A stretch of DNA of 64,000 nt from Larimichthys crocea (taxonomy: Eukaryota; Chordata; Actinopteri; Sciaenidae), in contig NC_040018.1 of the NCBI RefSeq assembly GCF_000972845.2, forward strand, positions 2,833,632 to 2,897,631, in the 5' to 3' direction. The position numbers and the translations under genes were made by a program. The notes below the pieces were generated by a model. It made no database searches, was not told the origin of the DNA, and saw only the letters and a program-made list of their open reading frames with translations. The number at the start of each line of letters is the position of its first letter. Position 1 is the stretch's first letter. Positions 38,301-52,000 of this stretch are shown piece after piece.

Positions 38301-39663
38301 AAGCACCGGGGCCACGGTTTAATAAAAGCTATTATATCTTGAGCTGCGTTTTAGGAAAGCAGCTGCCAATCAGACGCTCAGACTGAAACCTCCCAGTCTC
38401 TGAAACTGAGACTAAACTTTGATACTCTACCTGTTTTGTTGTGACTTTGTTTATTTCATGTACACAGCTTTCAAATCTGTGTCTGGCTCAAAATTTACCA
38501 AGTACAATAAGTTCAATTTGGTTGGTTATGTCCAATGGTTTAAGAGAGAGGGAGCCAACTAGCACTGGTCAAGGGACATAGCCAGTGAATGACAGTGAGT
38601 GAGGGTTTGCATCGATAAAGCCGGTTAATCGGCAGAATAAACGTTATTTCCAGCACAAACAGACACACTGGAGTGCCAGATTCTGTCTGAATGTTCCCTT
38701 AACCTGAAGAAAAAAACACCCATGCAAGAGTTAAATATATCAGACTCTAAATCTCAGCTGTATTCCATCTTTAACCAAACTGTGCGAATGAGAAGCACAA
38801 AGCGATAGTGACTATGACGACGACGACGACTATGTGACCAACTGAGAGTTTAGTGGGTTTTGGTTACAGCTAAAAATGGTAGCACAGTTTGTCATCACAT
38901 AAAGATACCGGCATTGCAGAAGCTTCAGCGCTGAGGACTCGTCAGAATGGATTTATTAATGAATTTTAAAGAAAGTTCCTGTCCTGATTGGTTTATCTCA
39001 GGGAATGTGGCAGTGTGCTACCCGCAGTCTCAACAGAAACACAACCTGAGCCCAGTGTAAGTCACATGACCTGAGACGAAGTCATGCAGGCAACCTTCAA
39101 GATCTCGGCTAAGCACAGTGGATTTGTGGGTAGGAAGCGACGGAGATCTCCTGGGAGCGGAGCCGGTTTAACCATCGGAAATCAAACATAGTGGTATGAG
39201 GCATTTTATTCCTCTGAGCTTCGTTTCGAGCAGCTTGACAGACACCTAATCGTTGACTTAATGACTAAAAGGAAAATAAAAGAGCTCACTAAATACATAA
39301 CAAATAGAAAATATCTGTGACTGTTTAACTGTGTTCAGAAAGGAAGTAGAAACATTGATCATTTAACTGATTTGAACTGATTGATTAAAAACTTTTGAGG
39401 GTTGTGGGATAAACAAATGCAGAATGTTTATATTGTATTTTATATTGATATAATTATTTTTTTGGCAACATTCTCCTCAAAATAATTTATAATATATTTA
39501 GATTTTTATTTTATTTTTTACAGTTTATTTGATTTTAATAAACTTTCTAAGTCTGGCTAAAAAAATACAACTGGAGAAGAGACGTGTGTTGGATGCATTA
39601 AAGAAATCTGTGATTCAGTTTGTCAATTTAACTCTCTAACATCATATATTGTAACTTTTAAAC

Positions 39664-39702
<39 letters not shown>

Positions 39703-40008
39703 ATACACACTTCCTGAACACACACTCTGAAACTAGGTCTGTGCATAATTACAAACACTAGCTCAAGAAAAAGAAAAACAGTGGAGGAGAGCTACAGTCA
39801 GTGTTGCAGAAAATATAAATCCTGCAACAGAGCACATGAGAAACGTTTAATGCTGAGAGCTGCAGCTGAATAAACTCATTCTTTAGATTATAAACCTCAA
39901 CCGAAACTGGGACGCGCACAGTGAGCATCCTCCTCACATTCAGTCTACAGTCCATTCAACCTTTCAGTCATCATCTCAGCTGTATTGTATACGTGGGTTG
40001 CTGTTTGT
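35336..40008. other. glce 3' flank
   Basis: Contains AT-rich sequence with minus-strand AATAAA at 39505-39510 and 39524-39529, and others as far as about 35583, so the glce 3' untranslated region could be short (about 0.5 kb) or up to about 4 kb. No protein gene seen. The frame of 137 codons at 35558-35971 is poly-A/T-rich and looks like chance. Confidence 0.4.
39665..39700. repeat. (AC)n microsatellite
   Basis: About 18 AC units in the glce 3' flank, 0.3 kb past the stop codon. Confidence 0.95.
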
Positions 40009-43000
40009 CTAGTTGTGCTTGGCACGGATCCCTTTTAAGTAGTTTTTCCAGCGCTTGACCACATCCTTGAATATGGGAGAGTTGTCTATGGATGCCACCA
40101 GCTGTAGCTGGTTAATGTGCGTGGTGTGATAGTCCCAGCGTGCCAGGTTGGGTGCGGTGCCCAACATGAAGTGACGTAGGTCATAGATGCTCCCAGACCC
40201 CGTGTCAAAGAGGGGCAGCATTGCCTTCAGCGACTCCATGCCGCGGCTGAACAGCTGCCCAGCCTCCCTGCCAAGCTTCTCTCCGGCTGTCTCAGTCAAG
40301 TCAAAGAGTCCCAGCAGGGAGTAGATGAAGCCGTTGAGGACAAAGGAGCTGGGTGTGGTGGGGTATTCTTCATACCAGTCGTATTTGTTCATGAACACAG
40401 CTTTGACCCCGTGCTGCGCTGAAGGCACCTTGTAGGGTCCTACTGCCTTTAGGGCAGCGTTGAGGTAAGCCTGGTCCTTGGTGAGGAGGTAGGCTCTCAC
40501 CAGGGTGGACATGGCCTGGCCCTGAGCCATGGCCGAGTACCAGCCGGGCTCCAGAGGCCGGAAGCCTTCACCCAGTTTGCGCGTGACCATGATGGGCCAG
40601 CCGCCTCGCTCGTCCTGGTTGCGAACCAGCCAGTCGCTGGCGGCAAAGAAGGCGGCCATGTGGGCGGTGGTGGAGATAGTAACATTGTCAACAAAGCCAC
40701 GTCCGTGAAGGACGAGTCGCACTACCCGTCTGGGCATGATCTGAGGAGGACATCAGAGGCAAAGGCAGACAAAATTTAGAGTCATCTAGAGTCATCTAGA
40801 GTCATTTAGAGAATGTTACAATATTGAGATAACCTGGTTCAAAATTCTTAATGACGAAATATATTTTCCAGGTCCAGTGTGTGTAACAATCATCTAAAAA
40901 TAAAAATTATTATGTGTTTGTTACCTTAGTAGCCCCAGAACAGACAAACTAAACACTGGCTATTGATACTTGTTTGTTTTTGCACGTTTTGCAGCTACTG
41001 TAGTTTCTCTTTCGAGTTAGCAAAGAGAGGGTGTAACGAGGGGGTTGCAATCCCCAACTACACCACTAGATGCCACTAAATCTGACACACCGGTCCTTTA
41101 AGGTACAATTTTACAAAACTGTACATCTACATTGAATTTACATTCACACATTTACATAAACCTGTTAATCCTGTAATATTCATCATGTTATTAGCTTTGT
41201 TCATACCACTGAAATGCAGCTTTCGGATGGGAAATCAACTTTGATTAATTAGGTATGATCCAGTTTACGACGGCGACTAATGATTGTTTTAATTATTAAT
41301 TAAACCGCTCATTATTTTCTTGATTAACTGATGAATGGTTTTGTCTATGAAATGTCAGAAACTAATGAAAAATGTCTATCAGACTAAGGTGTTCCAATAA
41401 CTTTTGTGTGAAATCTAAAAATAGTCATTTTACTGCACGACGAAGAAGCCTCACATTTGAGAAGCTGAAACGAGGAACTGCTCAGCTTATAAAACCTTTC
41501 AATGATTTATTTATCAGCACAAGAGCACATGTTTTATCAGAGCTACTTTCAGAATCAAACCAACCTTTGTGGCCTTCACTGCCTTTGTGTTGGACAGGCC
41601 GACGCCCTTCCTGAGGTCGGTGAGCAGGTCTCGGGTCAGAGTGCTCCAGGCGGTCCGTGAACCGATACCGTACGTGATCTCGCGGTCTTTGAAGGCGATG
41701 AGCTGCGTGCTGGTCACGTAGTGGATGGTGAAGGGTGGGCCCTTCTCTGTGGTTTCCAGGATCACAGACACACTGCCGTTGGAGATAAACTTGACGTCCA
41801 GGCTGAGGATGAAGTCTTTGGAGTTACCCAGCTGGAGGGACGCGCCTTCGGAGGACTCTGTGGTGGTGAGGAGGGTGGGTGCGGCAGATAAATGGTGGGG
41901 AGAGTGTTAGAAATGTGAATAACGGGGCAAAGTTTCAGGAGAAAAGAAGCTTTCTTTGCAAGTGCATTTGGTCAGAAAAAAACGACTAACCTCATTTGAC
42001 TGATTTTAAGAACTTCAGTCTATTATCAGATGACAATGAACTATTTTTAGCCGAATGACTGGAAGCCATTTCCAGTATGTCCGTCTCCTTTAATAGACTC
42101 TCCTTTGATAGCGTGGTTGTGTGATAGCTCGTTTTCTTCCCCCTCATGTTCCCAAAGATTCACTCGATAGTCACATTTTCAAATGATCAATAACTGTCAG
42201 ATTGCTTTAGAGGAATTCTGCCGTCAAAACCACAAAACTCTTTATAACCAAGGATCTTGTTATTACCTCTGTAAAGTGCCTATCTGTGTGTATGTGTGTG
42301 AGAGAGAGAGAGAGACAGAGTCTCAAATACAAACACAGGGACAAGCTTCTCATGGGATGTACTGTACAGATGTGTCACTGCACACTGAGCTTAATTAGGA
42401 GGAGGGAAGAAGGGAGGAAGAGAACAGGGTGGTAGGAAGATGGAACAAGAGCGTGTAAGAAGTTGAAGCACTGCTGCAACTTTTTTTTTTTTTTTTGCAT
42501 CCCCACATCTCTCCCAGACAAAGCACATCAGAGATACAAACTCGGCTGATATTCGGTTTCCACAATGCCACCGCTCCTCATACAATATACCAACTCTGTG
42601 CAAGGCGCTTCAGTTGTTGTTCTGAATTCATTTCAACCCCCTAAAGCTCTAACAGCTTCTGGAATGATCTCTCCTTTGGCCTTGTTACTTGGTCTGCACA
42701 GCAAAAAATAAATAAATACCCAGAAAAACCTTTTCTCATCAAGGTTTCCCAAAGGATGAGAAGAGAGGGAAGAGTGTAGGAGTCAAGAAGAAGAAAGGTA
42801 ATGGAATGATAGGTCACACAAGTGCCCTTAAAGCCAGCCAGAGACCGGAGAGAGTGAAAATGAGCCAATAGCGAGAAGACAATTGAGAATCAGAGACGGA
42901 GAGATCTCACATGTCACGAGCTGAGAAAGCAGAGGCAGGCGAGGCCGTCTGAGACACAAAGGCAGTCGATCAGGAGGAGAATGAAGGAGAGAGCCAGTCT

Positions 43001-46000
43001 GGCAGGGGCCTCTGGATGACTACGGCTCTTTAATGCACTCATAAATCCATTACTTAAGGCAATGCAGAGAGTAAGTGGATTTGTACTCTGGCCCTGTGAT
43101 TACTCTGGCATCAATAAAGGATGGGAAGGGAATATAGACGAGATTCCACCTCCTCTGCTTTGCTGTTTAGCAATAAGGCAGGAGACAGAGATGACATGCA
43201 GCAAGAAATATGTCAGCAGAAAACCGTGCTTGTATTATACATGAGTAGGCATGTTAAACGAAAGACTTGAAAACACTTGTACAGTCGGTGTGTAAGATCC
43301 AAGTGACGAGACAACAGTCAGGGAATGTGTGGTTATTCATGTGAATGCTCCGGTACATTCAGCCCTATGTTAGAATTCACAGGGACAAACTAAAATAGTT
43401 TATTTTATGCTTTTAACGTTCCAAAAGTTAAATAAATTAAATGTACTATCGTATATGACAAAGAAATACACAAAATGAAGTGTATTCCACAACCGACAAT
43501 CCAAAACCATTGAATCTTCATCATTTAGATGTGAAAAATGACTGAAATGAAATGACGCTCGATTTTGGGCAGTAACACCAAGACTTATTCAGCTTTTTAG
43601 CCAACTGATTAAATGTCGGTGGGTACATGTGGGTACAGCACAGGGTCTCGCTACAGAGGGAACATAACAGAATAAATGAATCCATGCCGTGTAAGTCAGT
43701 GGTAGAAGAAGTATTCACCATCTTTCACTCAAGTGAAATAATTAAAACCATCGTAGAAAAATACACAATTACACACACAAAAAAAACCTCTCACCTCTAA
43801 AAAGACAGATGTATTAACAATAAAGTATACCTAATTATAGTGTTTGTTTAAGGCTGATGAAAGCTGAAAACTTGGCATTCTCGTTGCCCTTTAACTTCCC
43901 ATTTTAAACCTAATGTTTCTCTGTATAATACAACCTGTATTTTACTGTTTTTTCAGGGGACTTGGAGGGCTTAAACTTGTTATCAAAGTAGATTTATTTG
44001 ACATTTTAACTCTATTGAATGTTCAAAGTGATCTAAATTCACAATGGTTATAAAACACAAAATACATCATCAGTTTGCATCAAGTATTCATCTCTTCAAA
44101 ATGTTCAGCTCCTTGAGCAGCATTTACAGCCTTGAGACTGTGCGGGTGGGTTTGTATCTTCATTATTCTTGCTGCTCGAGCTCTGTCAGGTTGCAGAGAG
44201 ACTGTGAGTGAACACACCTTTTTCCAAGTTCACCCACAAATTCTTGATTCAATTCAGATCGTTTCTCTGACTCAGCCACAAGATATCCGTTTTCACTTTT
44301 GATACCACTATTGGTCGGCATACTAATCTCGTCATAGAGGCCACCATTCACAGTTTTTGATATCAGGCTCACTATTTACTGTTATAGAGCTGTATGAAGT
44401 CACTGCTAATGCAAATGTAACCTACAGCTGCTTCATCACAGCTGGTCAAATACAGGGTTTGTATTCTGAAGCACTCACAGGAGATGAAGTGTATTTGTCA
44501 CAGTGGCTAGCGACGTCCCTGATCGTTCATCAAAAATACGTCTACAGAAGGAGACTATGGCCAGTTTTGGCATTTTTCTCCAGCAGATCATTTTTAGAAT
44601 TTTTACAAGCGAGAAGCAGCAGTCACAGTGAAATGTTAGATGAGAGTCTCAGGCAACAACAGACTGCATACCTTCAACTCCTCCTTTAATGCGCACTGCT
44701 GTTATGTAGAAAACTACTCGCACTACGCACCGCATGAAATCAGATCATGGTTTCGACTGTGTGGTAAAAAAAAAACCCAAACACTTTTACTCTTCTGTTT
44801 CTGACAAAAGGAGCAGCTGAAGGAACGGAGTACAAAACAACAACACCTGCTGCACTGTGTTTTCATTAGTGTAGATTTTACATTAGCTTAGACTTTAGAA
44901 TGAGACTTTTATATCTACAGAAGCTGCGGGTCATCACCCACGGACTCAGCTCTAGATAGGGCGTTTTGCAATTTTCACACGTTTCGTGGCCACCATAGTT
45001 TCTCCTTCACACTTAGAACATGAGGGAAGTGGAGGGGGTCGCAAGTCAGCCGCTAGCTGCCGGTAAATCCTACACACTGGACAATAAAAACTTCCAAGGT
45101 TGTTGAATACTTTTTAAAGGCACTGTAGCTGGTGACAGCTGTTACGCCACACTATCTCCACACACAGATTGCCTCGCTTGTCCTGGCAGAGTCCGGTTTG
45201 TGCAAACTACATTTTCTGAACTATGAACTGACCACGAGGGGATTTGGGAACATAAAGGTGCTCAGCGGTGGACAGTGTTCGTGCAGGAATGTGCAGATGG
45301 TAGATGGTAGGTTATTATCAGGGGACAGTGGATTGATCCACTTGTCAGAACATTTTAGTGGCTGTTCCACACCGGTGCCCTAGATACAGTAAGGGGGGGG
45401 GGACCCGAACCGAAAGAAAGGGAGTAGGAGGAAGAAGTGGAAGGAGGCACAGACAGAAAGAGAAAGTGACAGCAGAGGAAAAGTTTTGATGAGGGAGCAG
45501 AATGAGGCGTTAAAATGGTTAGAGGTTATATGATTGCGAACGTTTAGGAAGCACAAGAGGGCTGAGGGGGGTGATAAGTGGGTGGAAATGAGTAAATGGA
45601 GGTGGAAAACTGACTGAAATCTGAGGATCGACGAGGAAGATTAATGGAGAGCGAAGACTGCCGAGGGAGGGCTGAGGAGCGATGATGAAAACACGATGAT
45701 GTCAAGGAAAGCGAGAGCTATGATGGTGAGCTTAAGCCGTAAGGCAAGGTGAGCGAGGAGGAGAGAGAGCGGAGCGCTGGAATGAAAAGAAATTGTTGAT
45801 GATGAGAGGCTGAAATTGGAGGAATTAGGAGGAGGTGAAAATTACAGTAGAGGCAGCAGCTCGATGGAGGACAGGGAGAGAGGGTGTCCTGGAAATATCA
45901 GCAGGAGATCAAAGCAGAATAACAGACAGCTCACAGTCAGCACTGGGTAAAAGATTTTGACTTCTCCTGAATCCAAAAATAACTCTGCCAACTATCTCAT

Positions 46001-49000
46001 GGACTTGGTCATTTTACAGCTGTAAAACTAGGCCACATTTCCAAACTCTATTGTAATAAATAGTCAGATTTTATTTATAGTTTAGATATTTAGACCACTC
46101 GGAGCACCGCATTTCTTCTGCGGTCCACATGGTACCAACCAAGATATCCCAGAAATTATTACAAACTTGTTTTCTCCATTCAGTCATAAAATATTGCTGT
46201 TTCTTGTTGTTGGCGTCCTCCAGGGTTCAGTTAAATTAGTCGTACCTAATCAGTTTAGTAAACTTTAAGATATTTTAAGATTTTTACAGCAAAAATGTTC
46301 CTGGTTCGAATCCCCAGCGGGATGGGTTTGCATCTTCTCTCCGTGTTTGCTTGTTTCTGTCCAGATACTCTGATTTCCTTCCACAGCCCAAAGACATGCA
46401 GGTTAATGACTCTAAATAAAGCCTCTTGCCCAATAGCAGCTGGGATTGGCTCCCCAGATTCCAACAACTCTGTTCACCAGACATCAATTAACTGAGCAAC
46501 ATTCTAGCTAGGCTGAATTTAACTGAAGTGAGGCAGTCATCCAGATTGTTAAAGCAGAATTATGCATGTGTGGGTATAAAAAAGGTATCTCTACAGTTTT
46601 AGACTGTAGTTCACTTACAACACTGTCGTAAATATGAACAGCTGAATGTTTGCTAAAACAGCCGAGCATCATCCAACAGCAAGAAGCCCAACTCGGCATT
46701 GGTCTCCCAGCCTTTTGTTTCATCAAGTTCTCTCCGACAACTAAAAGCCAGTCGGAGATTTTCTTGTCCGGCAGCCTGACACTCTATATTTATTTTCATT
46801 TATAGCTTCCTCTGTCAACATCCTCTCTTAGCCCAGTCCCATTGCCTGGCTTCAGTCTGGTGTAGCATTTCCCCAAACTTTCAAACCTCCTGTGTGACTG
46901 GTGTGAACATCAACACTCCCCCGGTGCTCCGAATTCCAAGTCTGGGAATGGCTAAATAAGCTGCTAGGTAGTGGGCAGCAGTTAGTGGTTACTTTAGTCA
47001 CAAATAAAGACACCTGTTCATTATAAAAACTTGGTAAGTCAGTTATATGCACTTCTCACAGGACATCTGAGTCGCCGGGGGAGTGTGAACGACAGAAACA
47101 CCATTCTTCCCGTTACAAGTCAGTGTGCCATCAAAATGATTTTGAAGAGGTTATTTTAAAAGGTAAAATAGTTGCATTACATTGCTGAAATGTGGAAAAG
47201 AATTGTCTCTTTTATGAATGGCAAAAAGACAAAGCCCAGTCCTCACTTCCTATTTGTTCAAATATCAAAATAACACAGAGTAATGTTTTTTTATTCCACA
47301 AAGCCATCTTTGGCGAAGCGTACATCCATAGACACCAGCATGTCGAGAGTGAGAATATTCAACCAGACGACAGCCAACATTTTTCTTTTGCCAAATCACA
47401 GAATTAACACTAATTGAAAACAGCTGAGTAAATTTGCCAGAGGCAGTTGTTATTCTAGCCGGTAAAGCCGAGGCCTACAGTGTAAAACTTTAACTGGCTC
47501 TTATGATTTGAAAAATTCACTCGTTTGAAATCGTATCTGAATCAGACTCCATCGTTCCCCAACACACACTGCAGCCTTAGAAACAACTTTGTTTGTGGAA
47601 TAATGAAAAGGACGATAAAAATGGAGACAGTTTGTTCTTTCATATTTTCCCTCTTTATAGATCAATTTTAGATGCATGAGGGACAAGGCTGCACGCAACA
47701 AATGGCTACTAGTCTTCACTAAAATTTTCATAGATTTCCATCAGAACCACATGAGGCCTGGATACAAAGCGAGTGAGGTGAATTAAACTAGAGTGTGAAG
47801 AAGAAACAGCACCAAGGACAGTCAGTTTTATGAAAAGGACCTCCATTTCCTGAAGGCCTATTAACTATGCACTGATGGAAAGTTAGCAGATAATATGGCG
47901 ATGATTCATCAGTTTGGAAAGATTTTTAAACTTCTCACTGAAATGTTCAAATCTCACTAAATCACTGCAAAACAATAACGATAAAAAAATTAAAAAAAAA
48001 ACTTTCAGTTTTGTGATGTCTGACTCATCAGAGGTCCATTACAATAAGTTTATCAGTGATGTGTGTGCTGCGGTTGCTGGAGCTGATCGCGGCCGTTCTA
48101 GTCAGTGTTTCAAACCCAGCCGGAAGCGTCGTGGTCCAAGAATATGCGGCTATTCTAGTTTTAATGGACACCGTGAGCAGCCTGACTCAATCTGCAAACA
48201 GCAGCTCGAGCTGAGACACCGAAAGGGCATAAAGAATCCAGTCGGTTAGCAAAATAAAACTTATAATAATATATTTACATATTTAGAAGCAGATAAACCA
48301 ATGATGGGCAAAATGCTTCTGAAACACTCCTGGTGGGGTTCGAAGTCGAGTGGAGAACGGACTAAAATAGTGTTGCGGCCGTGACACCTCACAGATGAGC
48401 TCTGAATCTGCAAAACCCGACCCAGAGCTAGTTTGCTTAGAATATAAATATGATTAATATGATAAGGTCGAAGGAATAATCTAGTGATATTCTTTGTAAT
48501 GTTTGTAAAAAAAAAATGATTTAGCCTATGTAGTAAAAACCTGACCTCCACTGTTGTCCACAAACAATAAAAAACACATCTACTAGGACTGTTTTCTCTG
48601 AAGAGACAGACCACTCTGTTGTGTTGTTTACCACATTGCATTAAAGCTCATATGGGCTGCGAAGGTTTGCAAGGAGCAATCTAACCTGACAGCCGCCTGC
48701 AGCTTTTTTCTGTCCTGTGACCAATAAACAGAATTGAGGTTAATTGGCAACAGCTGACAACATTTGACCGCAGTTATCATTTTCAGCCACTGATAAAAAA
48801 AAAAAAAAAAAAAGGTGTAGAAAATGATGGAGATGAGATATTTGCGTCTGCAATGGTTTTCATGATGCATTAACAGCAGAAAAGTGACTAAGCGAACGAA
48901 ATAGGATGAAACGTGTGATGTTTTGCCTGCTGGTTCTTAAATCTTCATAATTTTTTAGGAATCTGTCATTACGTGGTTGGTCCCCTGTCATCCAACACAG

Positions 49001-52000
49001 TCTGCCAGTACTCTCGCACTGTGGCTGAGACTAACCACACACTATCATCCTGTCCTGAGGGTGCAGCTGCATATCGAGCCTTCTACAGCCACAGTTAACG
49101 GGAGATAAGCTCCTTGCCCTGAGGCCATCTGGGCTCACGGAAGGCTCTACATACCTGGAGCACTGAACTGACGCACGGAGGTAGCTCTGGTCTTGTCGTA
49201 GACACGGCTGAGACTGCAACCTTTCGGCACACTCCAGGGCGCTGTGCTGGCCCGGCTGTCTCTCTCCTCAGCTGTGTCGTAGACCTCGACGTGGGGAGGG
49301 CGCTCGGTCAGGTTTTTGCTGTAATGGCTCAAGCCGTACTGAGCGATCTGGATGGCGTAGAAGTAGCCCTGAGGTCCCCACTGAGTGGACAGGGGCACAC
49401 CTGGGTGGAAAAGAGGGAGGCAGAGAAGGGGGATGAGGACAGTGGTGCTTCTGTTGGTTCTTTTCTGGTTGTTACTTTTATAGTGTTGAAATACTTGTGC
49501 TTACATAATCATCTTGTTTTTTTTCTTTTAAGCTAGCAAGCTTGCAAAGATTCGTTTTTAGATGGCAGTTTGTCACAACAGCTTTTTTTTATGGCTTGAG
49601 GATAGACTGAATCTGTTAAGTGCGGTGTCAGACTGAGTTCCTAAACACGGACATATTGATAAAACTGGTCCAAAATGAATTATTGACACGACACATTCAA
49701 ATTTTAAAACCTTCAAGTAACTGCATGAGACAGACTATGGCAATAACTAAGTAAATCTGGGACTATTTTGTAAACACGGACACAGAACACAACAGAAAAT
49801 AGTGACTGCGCCTTTATAATTACCATATTCGGCATCCTGGGAGAGGACTGTCCTCTTCTAGGAGCTAATTACAGGATTGCAATAATGTTTTAAAATGTTA
49901 TTAGTACGCAAGATAATTGATACTAGAAAGAACCCACAGGCTCCCGGTTATATTTTGTAGTTAGGAGATGTCATCCAGCACTTAAAAATAGAGAAACTCA
50001 GGTTTATACTTTGTGGTTCTGCTGACAAATTTCAAGTGGCAACCTCCATGCCTGTGAAGTGAAGCCAATGTGGAACTACAGTTCCTCAAATGTCCACTTG
50101 AGGCTGGCTACAGAACGAGTCAGTCTCCATAAGTCCCCATGTTAAAATGTCCAACTTCACAGCACAAAAAAAAAATTACAGCCTGGTACAGAAAACAGTT
50201 TTGGTCTCTGTAGATAATTTCACCGTTCATGACAACTGTACTGAGTCTGAATTTTTATATAACTGACTAAAGTTGCAGACTTACAGTCATTGTCATTATT
50301 TTTGGAGACTCCAGATCAATTTTATTGAGTTTTTAAACAACATGAACCTCCCTTTTCTTTTTATAGTTTGTTTCTAATTCATTCAGTCATTCATTCATTT
50401 TTAAAAATCATTTATAAAATGTTATTTGCACTGAACTTGAAATAAATGAAATGAAGCGGAAGAAGGTTGAAAAAACAAAAACAAAACAACAACAACAACC
50501 CCCCAGTTATGGTAAATGACGGCACAGTGTGATGAAATTCAAGCTTAGCTACTGCATTTCACTGCAGGCGAGCTTCCCTGTTCACGCAGCCAGAAATAGC
50601 TCAGGCAGGAGAATCACTCTGATTAACAGATAGTTCACTTAAAGACCTTGTGACAGAGAGAGCACACGTGCAACCCAAACCCCATCCTTCTGAGAAGAAC
50701 ATAATATAGTCAGATGAGGGCCGGGTGATAACGTGCCTCCTTCTTTCAAACTAATCAGTACTGCATACACAGCTGATCACTGCCTTATTGCCATTTGTGT
50801 TTTCAAGAGTTGCACAAAAAACTCCTGCTGTTCTTCGTTGTATGACTCTAGTTGTTGACCACAACTCAGTCAGAAAACACAAACGTGTAAATGAGCTTTC
50901 ATTCCAGCTCAGACCTCTGCTCTCTCATTAGACTGTTTGGAGACCATACAGCGTTTTAATGCCTGTGTCTAATGTTGATAATCATAATAATTATGTTTAT
51001 TTAGATGAACGCCTTCATACGTTAAATGCAGCTCTTTACAAAACAAAAAGGAAATGAGCAGTTCAAATTTCAGCAAATTAACATTTAGCTGTGAAACTAA
51101 ATACGCATACTAATACACACTGGTCATGCAGAGTAGAGCAACTTACAAATTATGCCATGAGCCTTTCAGTTCTTACTGGCAATATATGTATTGATTATAC
51201 ATCAGTAGTTAAACAGAAACATTCTTAGAAATTATCTTACTAAATTTTCGTCTAACATCTACCTGTGGTTAAAACATAAAGCAGCTTTTCACTGGTGAAT
51301 GAGGAGCTTCAACAAAACCCCCCATCCACCCCTGATCCACACTGTGCCCTGAACTCCCAAACAACCCCTACAGTAGGAGTCGATGCAGCGATGAGGACAT
51401 GATCCCATACCGACGTCTCATCCTCGATTTGTATTCAGTGACTGGCCCAACCACGGCGGTTGAGAGCTTTATCGCTGAGGACTGAACCCAGGTTCCCGAA
51501 GTGATGGACGGGTGGATCTTTACTTCTGCACCACACAGAGGACTCTTCCCTTTCCATGGCCTGTATGTACACTATTCTGAAGAACTATAAGACTAAATTC
51601 ATCACAGAAAAACAATCACAGCTGCTCAACTTTCGGAGTGGCAATCACACCATTTCCAATTCACAAAGATTCACTCCAATTCACAAAGAAACAGCAAAGT
51701 GCTCGACTAAATTATGAGTAATTAAAAGCTATTATTTGTCAATTTCAGATAAAATGAACAGACAGCGCAGGTCTGGTGTTGCGATGCTTAGAATAACCCG
51801 ATTTTCCTGGTTTAAAGTGGTTTAAAATGTCACGGTAAAGGCTCAGCTACTGTGTGAGTGTTTCTGTCACTTAATCAATGATGTAGTGGTGAGTTAAGAG
51901 TTGGGCTTTTAATGCAACGTAAACCGAGCAGGAAAAAAAGCATTGTACCGTTTAAAAAATTAATGCTCACCAAAAACAGCATGTCATCCCTTCAAAGGTA

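Larger units (their letters stand above)
41858..49154. other. glce intron 2 (7.3 kb)
   Basis: Contains the repeat copies at 44875 and 46294 and the purine-rich tract at 45390. There are no other recognisable genes; frames such as 44357-44689 and 47914-48249 have no similarity I know of and no consistent splice sites. Confidence 0.5.

Noticed and set aside
40497..40700. 67-codon minus-strand open frame inside glce exon 4
   Set aside because: It is an off-frame shadow of the GC-rich catalytic exon.
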